Origin: Desulfurococcales archaeon
Lineage (GTDB): Archaea > Thermoproteota > Thermoprotei_A > Sulfolobales > NBVN01
Reading direction: 5' to 3'
NCBI GenBank assembly: GCA_021158735.1
Contig: JAGGUC010000118.1
Span: forward strand, 1-6,784
Length of the DNA stretch: 6,784 nucleotides
The notes below the pieces were generated by a model. The model did no database searches. It had not been told where the DNA came from and saw only the letters and a list, made by a program, of their open reading frames with translations. This document shows positions 1-5,516 of this stretch, one piece after another. Position 1 is the first letter of the stretch. Each line of letters opens with the position of its first letter. A program made the translations under genes and the position numbers.

Positions 1-166
1 TACTCACCCTGACCCCTAAGGTCCCGAGCCCAGCAAGCGTACCTGCATCTTCACCCAGAATTTTCGGGTCCTTATCAACAACACCAACTATCTCCCAGCC
101 CCTCTCCAGCACTACTCTAGCAACCAATCTATTGATGGCGCCGTAACCAAACAGTCCTACCCGCAA
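1..166 (-). CDS. Rossmann-fold NAD(P)-dependent dehydrogenase, DapB / diaminopentanoate dehydrogenase-like (5' part only)
   Basis: This is the first 55 codons of a gene that leaves the window at its left edge. The start is a TTG at 166, chosen because GGTGGAG (176-170) lies just upstream and a stop codon (TAA, 169-167) directly precedes it in frame. The N-terminus shows the dinucleotide-binding signature G-L-F-G-Y-G at residues 4-9, a helix, then strand two ending in V-V-D-K-D (about 33-37), where an acidic residue usually contacts the adenosine ribose. The following segment, with I-L-G-E-D-A-G and ending G-V-R-V-S, resembles proteins annotated as dihydrodipicolinate reductase-like or 2,4-diaminopentanoate dehydrogenase-like. 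That assignment is pattern recognition from a fragment. Another Rossmann dehydrogenase, such as an aspartate or homoserine dehydrogenase relative, remains possible. It is transcribed divergently from the nucleotidyltransferase gene at 252. Confidence 0.6.
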   Translation of the reverse strand, partial: MRVGLFGYGAINRLVARVVLERGWEIVGVVDKDPKILGEDAGTLAGLGTLGVRVS

Positions 167-251
167 TTACTCCACCGTAGATTCAGTTAATAGGGATTTA
201 TTACTGTTAACATACTAAAGTTACTGAAAAAGATGATGAAGTACGAGCGGA
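167..251. promoter_or_regulatory. Divergent promoter region between the dehydrogenase and nucleotidyltransferase genes
   Basis: This 85-bp AT-rich spacer must serve two genes facing away from each other. An A/T block at about 196-205 (TTTATTA on plus, TAATAAA on minus) is a TATA-like element at a suitable distance for both. About 27 bp away on the minus strand would give a start near 175, leaving a very short leader that contains GGTGGAG. On the plus strand the same distance gives a start near 228, some 24 nt ahead of the ATG at 252. The 8-bp palindrome TGTTAACA (205-212) sits next to it, and TTACTG occurs twice (201-206 and 221-226). Element placement is inferred from spacing only. Confidence 0.4.
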
Positions 252-1310
252 ATGAACATGATGATTAATAGCAAACCGCCTGACAGACCATTCCTAGATC
301 ATGACCAGGTAGAAGATCGCTCAGGAAACATCTACATGGTTGTAGGTAATCTCCACCCTCCAAACGCTGTTGTAGCTTACCTAAAGTACACCCCTACAGA
401 CACACCAACATATTGGCGCAGGGGAAGAACATACTACAGGCGCATAATCCGTAACTACGGTGTCAGAAATGTAAAGAACAGCACCAAAGACCTGCAGGAG
501 AAAATCAAAGACGAGGTGCTAGGTACTGAAGTACCCGTGATTAAGTTGAGTAACATACGCTACCACTATCTACCTGAAGTTAGGCTTAGGAGCATATTGC
601 GCAGAGCTGAAGACAGGTTAGAAGCCAGGGTACTAAAACTTATTGACCTGCTGAGGGAGTACACAACTATATGTAGCAGTAGTTTAGGCATAGACGGCTC
701 CATACTGCCCGGAATACATAATCCCGATATATCTGACATAGACATGATCGTGTACGGTTGTAAGGAATCTATTGAAGTAGTCGAGGGTCTTAAGGCGCAC
801 ACAGAAAAGCGTATTGATGCTGTACTTCAGAGAAGGCTTAAGAGGCAGTCTAGGATTTATGGATTACCTTTAGGTATTTTACGTGAAATCCAGCCCCCGC
901 ACAGGTACATACGCATCAACGGTACCGAGGTAAACATATCATTTGTTGATAATACATCAAAGGAGAGGTACGGCTTCAAAATCTACGTACCGATTGCACA
1001 GGTAGAGGCAAAGCTAGAATTAAGACGTGGAGAATGCACAGCGCTCTACTACCCCTCCACAGCCTCAGTAGATAGGATTGCTGACCTAAGAATAATAGGC
1101 TGTAGCAGATCCATTAAGTACAGCTCAATAAAGTACGTAGTGAGTTATGAGGGTCTTTTCTCATACCTAATGTACTTAGGTGGTGAGGTAATAGTTAAAG
1201 GTATTTTGGAGGAGGTACTGCCTGACAGGTACTACGTAGTTCTCGTCGGTGCTTATGAAAATCCTGGATATGTTATACCTGCCTCGAAGAAGATGTTTCG
1301 CTCTTCTTAA
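252..1310 (+). CDS. Predicted archaeal nucleotidyltransferase (DNA polymerase beta-like fold), function unknown
   Basis: The 352-residue protein carries a nucleotidyltransferase signature: G-S at 149-150, then after a short loop P-D-I-S-D-I-D-M-I-V-Y-G (158-169). Asp162 and Asp164 are the likely metal-binding pair of the Pol-beta superfamily. Glu226 in the later strand E-V-N-I-S-F-V could be the third carboxylate. The N-terminal part (about 23-50, with N-L-H-P-P-N-A-V-V-A-Y) looks like a small beta domain and resembles the front of archaeal proteins annotated as predicted nucleotidyltransferase or 'DNA polymerase subunit beta'. The C-terminus (about 297-343) is a conserved-looking Y-E-G-L-F ... 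G-Y-V-I-P segment. The substrate is not known and I do not assign one. Starts at 252, 258 or 261 are all possible; an in-frame stop at 237 excludes anything longer, and no good ribosome binding site is seen. The 3' end overlaps the 3' end of lysS by 38 bp. Confidence 0.75.
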   Translation: MNMMINSKPPDRPFLDHDQVEDRSGNIYMVVGNLHPPNAVVAYLKYTPTDTPTYWRRGRTYYRRIIRNYGVRNVKNSTKDLQEKIKDEVLGTEVPVIKLSNIRYHYLPEVRLRSILRRAEDRLEARVLKLIDLLREYTTICSSSLGIDGSILPGIHNPDISDIDMIVYGCKESIEVVEGLKAHTEKRIDAVLQRRLKRQSRIYGLPLGILREIQPPHRYIRINGTEVNISFVDNTSKERYGFKIYVPIAQVEAKLELRRGECTALYYPSTASVDRIADLRIIGCSRSIKYSSIKYVVSYEGLFSYLMYLGGEVIVKGILEEVLPDRYYVVLVGAYENPGYVIPASKKMFRSS

Positions 1311-2763
1311 GCATTGGGAAAAGTATTACCTCCTTAATCGAGGTCGAGCCAGTAAGTATCAATACCAACCTATCTATCCCCACACCGAGACCTCCGGTCG
1401 GTGGCATACCGTACTCTAGCGCCTCAACGAAGTCCCAGTCATAAGGATGAGCCTCTAAGTCACCCGCCTTACGGCGCTCCTCCTCTTTCCTGAAGTAGTC
1501 CTCTTGAAGCACAGGGTCATTTAATTCTGTATATGCGTTAGCTAATTCAATACCAGCAATATAGAGCTCGAACCTCTCAGCGTATCCAGGATCGTTTCTG
1601 TGGGGCTTCGTCAGCGGTGATGATGAGGCTGGGAAGTCAATAACGAATGTAGGCTGTATTAATTGCTCCCTACCCACAAGTCTGTCAAACAACTTAACTA
1701 TAGCTCTCCCCCTATCATAGCCTCCGCTCAGAGTTATTTTATGCTGTCTAAGCAATTCCTTAATTCCATTATCACTCATCTCATCTACATCAATTCCAGC
1801 AAACTCCCTTAACCCATCCACCAGCCTCACACGCCTGTAGGGAGGGCTCAGGTTAATTCTCACCTTCTCGCCATTAATAGGGTACTCAATCACCGTAGTC
1901 CCTAAGACCTTCTTAGCTACAGTACTGACAAGATCCTCTGTCAGCCTCATTATGGCGTTGTAGTCAGCGTAGGCCTCGTAGGACTCCATCATAGTGAACT
2001 CAGGATTATGTAGAACGTCAATATCTTCATTCCTGAAATTCTTTCCTATCTCAAACACCTTATTGAATCCAGCTACTATAAGTCTCTTTAAGTAAAGCTC
2101 CAAACTAATCCTTAGGTACCAGTCCTCATCTATAGCCCATATATGAGTCTTAAACGGCCTGGCAGCAGCACCGCCATATACTGGCTGCAGGACAGGTGTT
2201 TCAACTTCGATGTATCCCCTATCCCACATGAACTTCCTTATTTCTTGAATGGTCCTAAACCTTATTTCAAAGATCCTTCTGACGTCAGGAGTCATCATTA
2301 TGTCCAGGTAACGCTTCCTGTACCTAACTTCAGGGTCAAGTAGTCTGTGACCCCACTTGACCGGCGGTGATCTCAGTGCCTTAGCGAGTAATTGATAGTC
2401 CCTTATATTCAGCGTCAGCTCACCCCTCTTAGTGTAGATTAACTCACCGAATACATTTACGAAGTCACCGAGGTCGATATATTTCATGAACCACTCAAAC
2501 TTCTCATCACCGACAACGCCCCTGTTCAACATACACTGCAATCTATACCCATCATCTACTACATCAATAAATACGAGCCTTCCATGCCTTCTGACCGACA
2601 CAACTCTACCAGCAACAGCTGTAAATGACCCTATCTGCGGATTAGGAATTACGTCCTTAACTGGCATCGGAGCATACCTAGGTGTGTGAGGGTACGGATT
2701 AACACCTGATCTTAGGAGTTCCTCTCTCACACTCCTACGCTGACTTACTTCAATATTTGACAT
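1273..2763 (-). CDS. lysS: Lysyl-tRNA synthetase, class II
   Basis: This cytoplasmic enzyme charges tRNA-Lys with lysine using ATP. The 496-residue protein has the full class II layout. An N-terminal OB-fold anticodon-binding domain lies at about 46-126, and motif 1 at about 170-192 ends in Y-I-E-V-E-T-P-V-L. The family block G-G-A-A-A-R-P-F is at 197-204. Motif 2 at about 237-262 contains F-R-N-E-D and H-N-P-E-F-T, E-L-A-N-A-Y-T-E-L-N-D-P is at 406-417, and motif 3 (G-L-G-V-G-I-D-R-L) is near 458-466. G-G-A-A-A-R-P-F and E-L-A-N-A-Y distinguish it from AspRS and AsnRS. The ATG at 2763 is preferred because GGTGAG (2773-2768) precedes it. In-frame TTG (2775) and GTG (2772) starts would add four or three residues but sit too close to the predicted transcription start. 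A short Ser-rich tail follows the last conserved strand and is encoded in the overlap with the convergent gene. Confidence 0.97.
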   Translation of the reverse strand: MSNIEVSQRRSVREELLRSGVNPYPHTPRYAPMPVKDVIPNPQIGSFTAVAGRVVSVRRHGRLVFIDVVDDGYRLQCMLNRGVVGDEKFEWFMKYIDLGDFVNVFGELIYTKRGELTLNIRDYQLLAKALRSPPVKWGHRLLDPEVRYRKRYLDIMMTPDVRRIFEIRFRTIQEIRKFMWDRGYIEVETPVLQPVYGGAAARPFKTHIWAIDEDWYLRISLELYLKRLIVAGFNKVFEIGKNFRNEDIDVLHNPEFTMMESYEAYADYNAIMRLTEDLVSTVAKKVLGTTVIEYPINGEKVRINLSPPYRRVRLVDGLREFAGIDVDEMSDNGIKELLRQHKITLSGGYDRGRAIVKLFDRLVGREQLIQPTFVIDFPASSSPLTKPHRNDPGYAERFELYIAGIELANAYTELNDPVLQEDYFRKEEERRKAGDLEAHPYDWDFVEALEYGMPPTGGLGVGIDRLVLILTGSTSIKEVILFPMLKKSETSSSRQV

Positions 2764-2767
2764 ACCA

Positions 2768-2812
2768 CTCACCAAACTCCAAGTATGGTGTAAGCAGTCC
2801 TTTAAAAATACC
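2768..2812 (-). promoter_or_regulatory. lysS promoter and ribosome binding site
   Basis: On the minus strand a TATA-like box TATTTTTAAA occupies 2810-2801. Transcription starting about 27 bp downstream would begin near 2778, giving a leader of roughly 15 nt that holds GGTGAG (2773-2768) four bases before the ATG at 2763. The box being this close to lysS suggests that lysS has its own promoter rather than depending on read-through from hsp20. Positions are inferred from archaeal spacing rules. Confidence 0.55.
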
Positions 2813-2851
2813 CTCGCGTACTAATGTGGCTAGAGAGTGAGTTGGCGTTAT

Positions 2852-2887
2852 AGGTCATTAACTCATAAAGATTTCTTGTAGTGACCT
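2852..2887. repeat. Inverted repeat between hsp20 and lysS
   Basis: AGGTCATTA (2852-2860) and TAGTGACCT (2879-2887) are inverted arms of nine bases around an 18-nt loop. Eight of nine positions pair as DNA; the odd one is a T-G pair on the plus strand and an A-C mismatch on the minus strand. No T-run follows on the minus strand, so it is not an obvious terminator of the hsp20 transcript. It may be an operator upstream of the lysS TATA box, or chance. Confidence 0.4.
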
Positions 2888-2896
2888 TCTATACAT
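2858..2896 (-). CDS. Possible 12-residue peptide ORF with strong ribosome binding site
   Basis: Just downstream of the hsp20 stop codon, AGGAGG lies five bases ahead of an ATG at 2896 on the minus strand. The frame reads MYRRSLQEIFMS and stops at 2858. The ribosome binding site is stronger than those seen for several full-length genes in this window, which is the only reason to list it. There is no recognised family, and 12 codons are far too few to show coding bias. It shares sequence with the inverted repeat at 2852-2887. It could be a real small peptide, a leader, or a chance frame. Confidence 0.2.
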   Translation of the reverse strand: MYRRSLQEIFMS

Positions 2897-2913
2897 GTAC
2901 GCCTCCTGAATTA

Positions 2914-3366
2914 CTATTTATGAACTACTATCTGCACTCTACTCCTTTTGACGTTAACCCTCACCTTACTGGGGTCTATTCTCACAGGTAACTCAATGAC
3001 CTCCCTGTATTCATGGAACTTAACCTCGCCTCCCCTCCCGCTCCAGCTAGATATCTTTAGTCCCTCCTTAAGCTTAGCCCTAATCATTACTAAGTTATTC
3101 CTAAACCTGACGTCAATGGTCCCCTCATCAACTTTCGGGAGGTCTATATATATGATGTAGGCCCTCCCGACATCTTTGACAGCGTAAAGAGGCCTTAAGT
3201 ACCCCTCATGGGACCATGACGGCATGAGCATCCTATTAATAGATCTTAGCTCATTTCTAACATCCTCCAAAGCTCTCCTGAACTCATCTTCAACATACTC
3301 CCTAATGCTTCTCTCAACTTCCTTTATTCTCCTCCAGAGCTTATCGAATTCGTCCTCAGCCGACAC
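2914..3366 (-). CDS. Small heat shock protein, Hsp20 / alpha-crystallin family
   Basis: This is an ATP-independent cytoplasmic holdase that binds unfolding proteins, usually as a large oligomer. From a GTG at 3366 it has 150 residues. The N-terminal arm (about 2-47) is charged and helical, with heptad-like spacing suggesting a coiled coil. The alpha-crystallin domain runs from about 57 to the end. It includes a strand pair with Y-I-I-Y-I-D-L-P-K, then F-R-N-N-L-V-M-I-R-A, F-H-E-Y-R-E-V-I-E-L-P and a last strand V-Q-I-V-V-H-K. It ends almost at that strand, so the usual C-terminal I-x-I tail that docks dimers is missing or very short. GAGGTG (3378-3373) sits six bases before GTG 3366. An upstream GTG at 3375 would add three residues but has no ribosome binding site. 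The gene begins within about ten bases of the PAC2 stop codon, so the two are almost certainly cotranscribed. Confidence 0.9.
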   Translation of the reverse strand: MSAEDEFDKLWRRIKEVERSIREYVEDEFRRALEDVRNELRSINRMLMPSWSHEGYLRPLYAVKDVGRAYIIYIDLPKVDEGTIDVRFRNNLVMIRAKLKEGLKISSWSGRGGEVKFHEYREVIELPVRIDPSKVRVNVKRSRVQIVVHK

Positions 3367-3376
3367 ACCTCCCACC

Positions 3377-4162
3377 TCATATATGTAGCGGTGGGGTATA
3401 CTCGTACTCCTTCCTCATCTGCGCTAGATTACGCACTACGTTCTTCATAGTATCCCTAGCTCTAATTCTAATTACCTCAGCCTGTTCGAGAAGATCCTTA
3501 ACATCTATTGACTTACCTGTGATTTTTGAGAAGACCTCAATATTCCTTGCTGATGCTTCAGGGTCAGGAAATTCTAGGAATGACTCTGTGAAGATCATTA
3601 TTGAGTCGAGCCTCGACTTTACGGATTCCTTGAGTAGCAGGGCGTATGGACCAACTAAATATCCATTCTCGAAGGGAATAGCCTCTATATCCTTGAGCAG
3701 TTCAGAAGCTTTAGGTGAGGTAGTTATGTAGTAAGTCCTGAGTTTTTCTACCTCAAATCTATTCTGTATGGGGATACCAGACATTAGGATCACGTACTCG
3801 ACACCCTTCCTCTCAACATAATTTAGGAGTATCCTTGAGAGCTGAACCATTCCTGCTTGCGGCAGCATGAACTCGCTGTATATTAACAAAAGATCGTCCT
3901 TAGCGAATATACGTACAGGTAACTTAATCTCCTTGTTACTGACTACAATAACGGGTGGCAGGAAGCTGTAGGAGTCTATGCCTCCAACCTCTTTAAGCCC
4001 TAACGACTTAACTATGTGCCAAGCACCAATAACACCTACTAGACCAGCATCCGGCAGGGCAACGACAGCGTATGCTGGTTTCTCCAGCCTAAAAGGTCTG
4101 TACTCAACAAACCTAAACTCACCTAAGAACTCCTCTCTATAGACTTCCACACACATCCCCAC
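3377..4162 (-). CDS. PAC2 family protein (proteasome-assembly-chaperone-like)
   Basis: The 261-residue product matches the archaeal PAC2 family. The signature L-P-D-A-G-L-V-G-V-I-G occurs at 36-46, followed by a helix and strand containing Y-S-F-L-P-P (65-70). Later come Y-S-E-F-M-L-P (95-101), L-M-S-G-I-P-I (126-132) and F-P-D-P-E-A-S (198-204). Eukaryotic PAC2 proteins help assemble the proteasome core, and archaeal relatives are reported as ATP-independent chaperones; the client of this one is unknown. The last residues are P-P-L-H-I, which does not match the hydrophobic-Tyr-X tail used to dock on proteasome rings. A helical stretch at about 219-252 precedes that tail. The start is GTG 4162 or, two codons later, ATG 4156. 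No ribosome binding site is visible, and a leaderless message is plausible. It lies 77 bp downstream of tyrS and is tightly coupled to hsp20. Confidence 0.88.
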   Translation of the reverse strand: MGMCVEVYREEFLGEFRFVEYRPFRLEKPAYAVVALPDAGLVGVIGAWHIVKSLGLKEVGGIDSYSFLPPVIVVSNKEIKLPVRIFAKDDLLLIYSEFMLPQAGMVQLSRILLNYVERKGVEYVILMSGIPIQNRFEVEKLRTYYITTSPKASELLKDIEAIPFENGYLVGPYALLLKESVKSRLDSIMIFTESFLEFPDPEASARNIEVFSKITGKSIDVKDLLEQAEVIRIRARDTMKNVVRNLAQMRKEYEYTPPLHI

Positions 4163-4182
4163 ATAATTAAATTACCTAGTAG

Positions 4183-4192
4183 AGATATTAAT
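4183..4192 (-). promoter_or_regulatory. Possible TATA box for the PAC2-hsp20 unit
   Basis: ATTAATATCT on the minus strand is A/T-rich and centred near 4188. Transcription about 27 bp downstream would start near 4161, essentially on the GTG (4162) or ATG (4156) start codon. This would explain the absence of a ribosome binding site. It is inferred from spacing alone, and the sequence is not a close match to a strong TATA box. Confidence 0.3.
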
Positions 4193-4223
4193 CTAACATA
4201 ACACTATGGGCGGAAGCAGATGT

Positions 4224-4240
4224 AGTAGAAAAATGCTACT
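4224..4240 (-). terminator. Weak stem-loop with T-run right after tyrS
   Basis: On the minus strand AGTAG and CTACT form a perfect 5-bp stem around a 7-nt loop that contains TTTTT (4233-4229). It begins at the last base of the tyrS stop codon. Archaeal termination depends mainly on T-runs, so this could end part of the tyrS transcripts, with the rest continuing into the PAC2 gene 77 bp away. The stem is short and AT-rich, so the call is tentative. Confidence 0.35.
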
Positions 4241-5313
4241 TACTTGCGGCTACGTAAAAACTCCCTTATTTTTCCAACCTCCTCAGACTTGCTCACCCTC
4301 TCACGTATAGGAGCTACGATCCTGATAAGGTATTCAGCAACGGCGTTCTTAATGTCTAGTGGATGTATCTTGCCTTCAACGTAGAGCTTCTCTAACTCTC
4401 CGTAGCTCCAGACGGTAACTGATCCGCCATACTGAGCTGGCCTATTAATAACGAACTCCTTCTCCTCCCCCCTGAATATTATGTGCTTAGCAATACTTAA
4501 GATGGGGTTATCCTGAACCTCGCGTGGAGGGCAGTAAGCACGCCTTATCTTACTCCTTATCTCCTCATCACCATCAGTTATGAATATGGCTGTCTCAGGC
4601 TTAGACTTACTCATCTTAGCCTGTGCCAGCCGGTCGTCCCTGGCAGCGATACTCACATCCATCCGCCCTGGACCCAGCAACGACGGTATTAGCGGTGTGT
4701 GCACAGCAACAACCTTCTTCTTTCCGAGCTTCTCAGCTATGTCCCTAGCGAGCATGTGGGCTTTCCTCTGGTCTAGACCTCCGAGAGCTAAATCTAGGTC
4801 AAGTTCAAATATATCTGTAACCTGCATTAACGGGTAAATAAGTTTAGAGAAGTCCGTCTCACCCTCCTCAGCAGTCCTGCCCATTATTGTCAGAGCCCTC
4901 TTAATCCTAGCTAATGATACTTCCTTAGCACACCTAAGCAAGGTACCCCAATACTTCGCATGATCTACCAGCTCTTCAGCACACACCAACTTAAACCTCC
5001 CTTCTAAACCAATCGAATTTAGTACATCTACAACATGTTTTGCCGCTGCCCTAATCAACTCCATATCACCGCCGAACTTATCATTGATCCATGCATGCCA
5101 CGTGGCAGCCAGTAAGTACATGTCAAAACCCACGTCAACTAAGTCCTTAAACTTAAAGGCCCATACAAGCCAACCAACATGAAATATCCCACTAGGTTCG
5201 AAGCCTAGGTAGCCCTTGCCACATCCCGCCTCAATAAGGCTCCGGAGCTCCTCTACAGTTATTACTTCTTCAGTATCCCTCAATACCGTGCTTACTTTCT
5301 CTTCTACATCCAT
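4240..5313 (-). CDS. tyrS: Tyrosyl-tRNA synthetase, archaeal type
   Basis: This class I synthetase charges tRNA-Tyr with tyrosine. The 357-residue protein has Y-L-G-F-E-P-S-G at 35-42, then H-V-G-W (45-48) at the HIGH position, Y-P-L-M-Q-V-T-D at 160-167, G-G-L-D-Q-R-K-A-H-M-L-A-R at 178-190 and K-M-S-K-S at 233-237. Tyr35, Tyr160, Gln164 and Asp167 correspond to Tyr32, Tyr151, Gln155 and Asp158 of the Methanocaldococcus jannaschii enzyme, which contact the tyrosine substrate; this argues for TyrRS over the related TrpRS. The second His of HIGH is Trp here. The C-terminal part (about 250-357) is a short anticodon-recognition domain without the S4-like extension of bacterial TyrRS, as expected for archaea. 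The ATG at 5313 is the natural start. It is transcribed divergently from ilvB and is the first gene of the leftward cluster. Confidence 0.97.
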   Translation of the reverse strand: MDVEEKVSTVLRDTEEVITVEELRSLIEAGCGKGYLGFEPSGIFHVGWLVWAFKFKDLVDVGFDMYLLAATWHAWINDKFGGDMELIRAAAKHVVDVLNSIGLEGRFKLVCAEELVDHAKYWGTLLRCAKEVSLARIKRALTIMGRTAEEGETDFSKLIYPLMQVTDIFELDLDLALGGLDQRKAHMLARDIAEKLGKKKVVAVHTPLIPSLLGPGRMDVSIAARDDRLAQAKMSKSKPETAIFITDGDEEIRSKIRRAYCPPREVQDNPILSIAKHIIFRGEEKEFVINRPAQYGGSVTVWSYGELEKLYVEGKIHPLDIKNAVAEYLIRIVAPIRERVSKSEEVGKIREFLRSRK

Positions 5314-5362
5314 TATCGAGACCCTAGGTACTTAATAATCGTTAACACTTAAAATAACTTAA
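5314..5362 (-). promoter_or_regulatory. tyrS promoter with three TTAAGT repeats
   Basis: On the minus strand TTAAGT occurs three times (5362-5357, 5352-5347 and 5335-5330), with the palindrome GTTAAC (5346-5341) between the second and third. The A/T-rich block around 5352 is a reasonable TATA element, giving a start near 5325 and a leader of about 12 nt before the ATG at 5313. No clear ribosome binding site is seen. The repeats may simply reflect an AT-rich promoter. Confidence 0.4.
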
Positions 5363-5402
5363 CTCACAGCACTAACCGATAGTATCTACCGACACAGAAA
5401 TG

Positions 5403-5410
5403 CTTTTTAT
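5403..5410 (+). promoter_or_regulatory. Candidate TATA box upstream of ilvB
   Basis: CTTTTTAT is the best match to an archaeal TATA box facing ilvB upstream of the repeats. A start about 27 bp downstream would fall near 5432, just ahead of GAGGTG (5436-5441) and the first tiny frame. This would give ilvB a leader of more than 200 nt. Two competing boxes lie inside the repeat tails, TTTAAATA (5470-5477) and TAAATAA (5514-5520), predicting starts near 5500 and 5544. Confidence 0.4.
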
Positions 5411-5447
5411 CTAGTACTCGATTTAACAAGTGCTTGAGGTGCAGGTG

Positions 5448-5474
5448 ATGTATCGGGGAATTCAATACATTTAA
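5448..5474 (+). CDS. Possible leader ORF 1 (8 residues) upstream of ilvB
   Basis: The frame reads MYRGIQYI and stops with TAA. GAGGTG (5436-5441) is six bases ahead of the ATG, a good archaeal ribosome binding site, and the ATG would lie about 16 nt from the start predicted from the TATA box at 5403-5410. Two of the eight codons are isoleucine, an end product of the pathway ilvB begins. It matches the second frame at 5496 in start context and in the M-x-R-G-hydrophobic pattern. There is no known family, and expression is only inferred. Confidence 0.3.
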   Translation: MYRGIQYI

Positions 5475-5495
5475 ATAAAAAAATAGGTGAGCGTG

Positions 5496-5516
5496 ATGCA
5501 TCGGGGAGTACACTAA
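5496..5516 (+). CDS. Possible leader ORF 2 (6 residues) upstream of ilvB
   Basis: The frame reads MHRGVH and stops with TAA, which opens the A-rich tail exactly as in the first copy. AGGTGA (5485-5490) is five bases before the ATG. Relative to ORF 1 it lacks six bases, so start, frame and stop are all kept. It carries one valine codon where ORF 1 has isoleucine. If the downstream TATA-like boxes are the real promoters, this frame would not be transcribed whole. Confidence 0.28.
   Translation: MHRGVH

Noticed and set aside
1..166. Glyceraldehyde-3-phosphate dehydrogenase for the partial left gene
   Set aside because: The opening G-x-x-G-x-G strand is similar, but the following region (V-V-D-K-D-P, then G-V-R-V-S) fits the DapB-like group better. 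The fragment is too short for certainty.
233..268. Eleven-codon frame starting at ATG 233, overlapping the nucleotidyltransferase start
   Set aside because: It has no ribosome binding site and no repeat or conservation hint, and it arises from the ATG-rich start region.
2143..2689. Plus-strand open frames inside lysS (2143-2343, 2486-2689)
   Set aside because: They are antisense shadows of strongly conserved LysRS sequence, with no ribosome binding site or family resemblance. The same applies to plus-strand frames inside hsp20, PAC2 and tyrS (2948-3160, 3519-3731, 4580-4837) and the minus-strand frame at 566-802.
4163..4239. tRNA or other structured RNA gene in the tyrS-PAC2 spacer
   Set aside because: The 77-bp spacer is AT-rich with only a 5-bp stem next to the tyrS stop. 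No cloverleaf or conserved T-loop sequence is visible.
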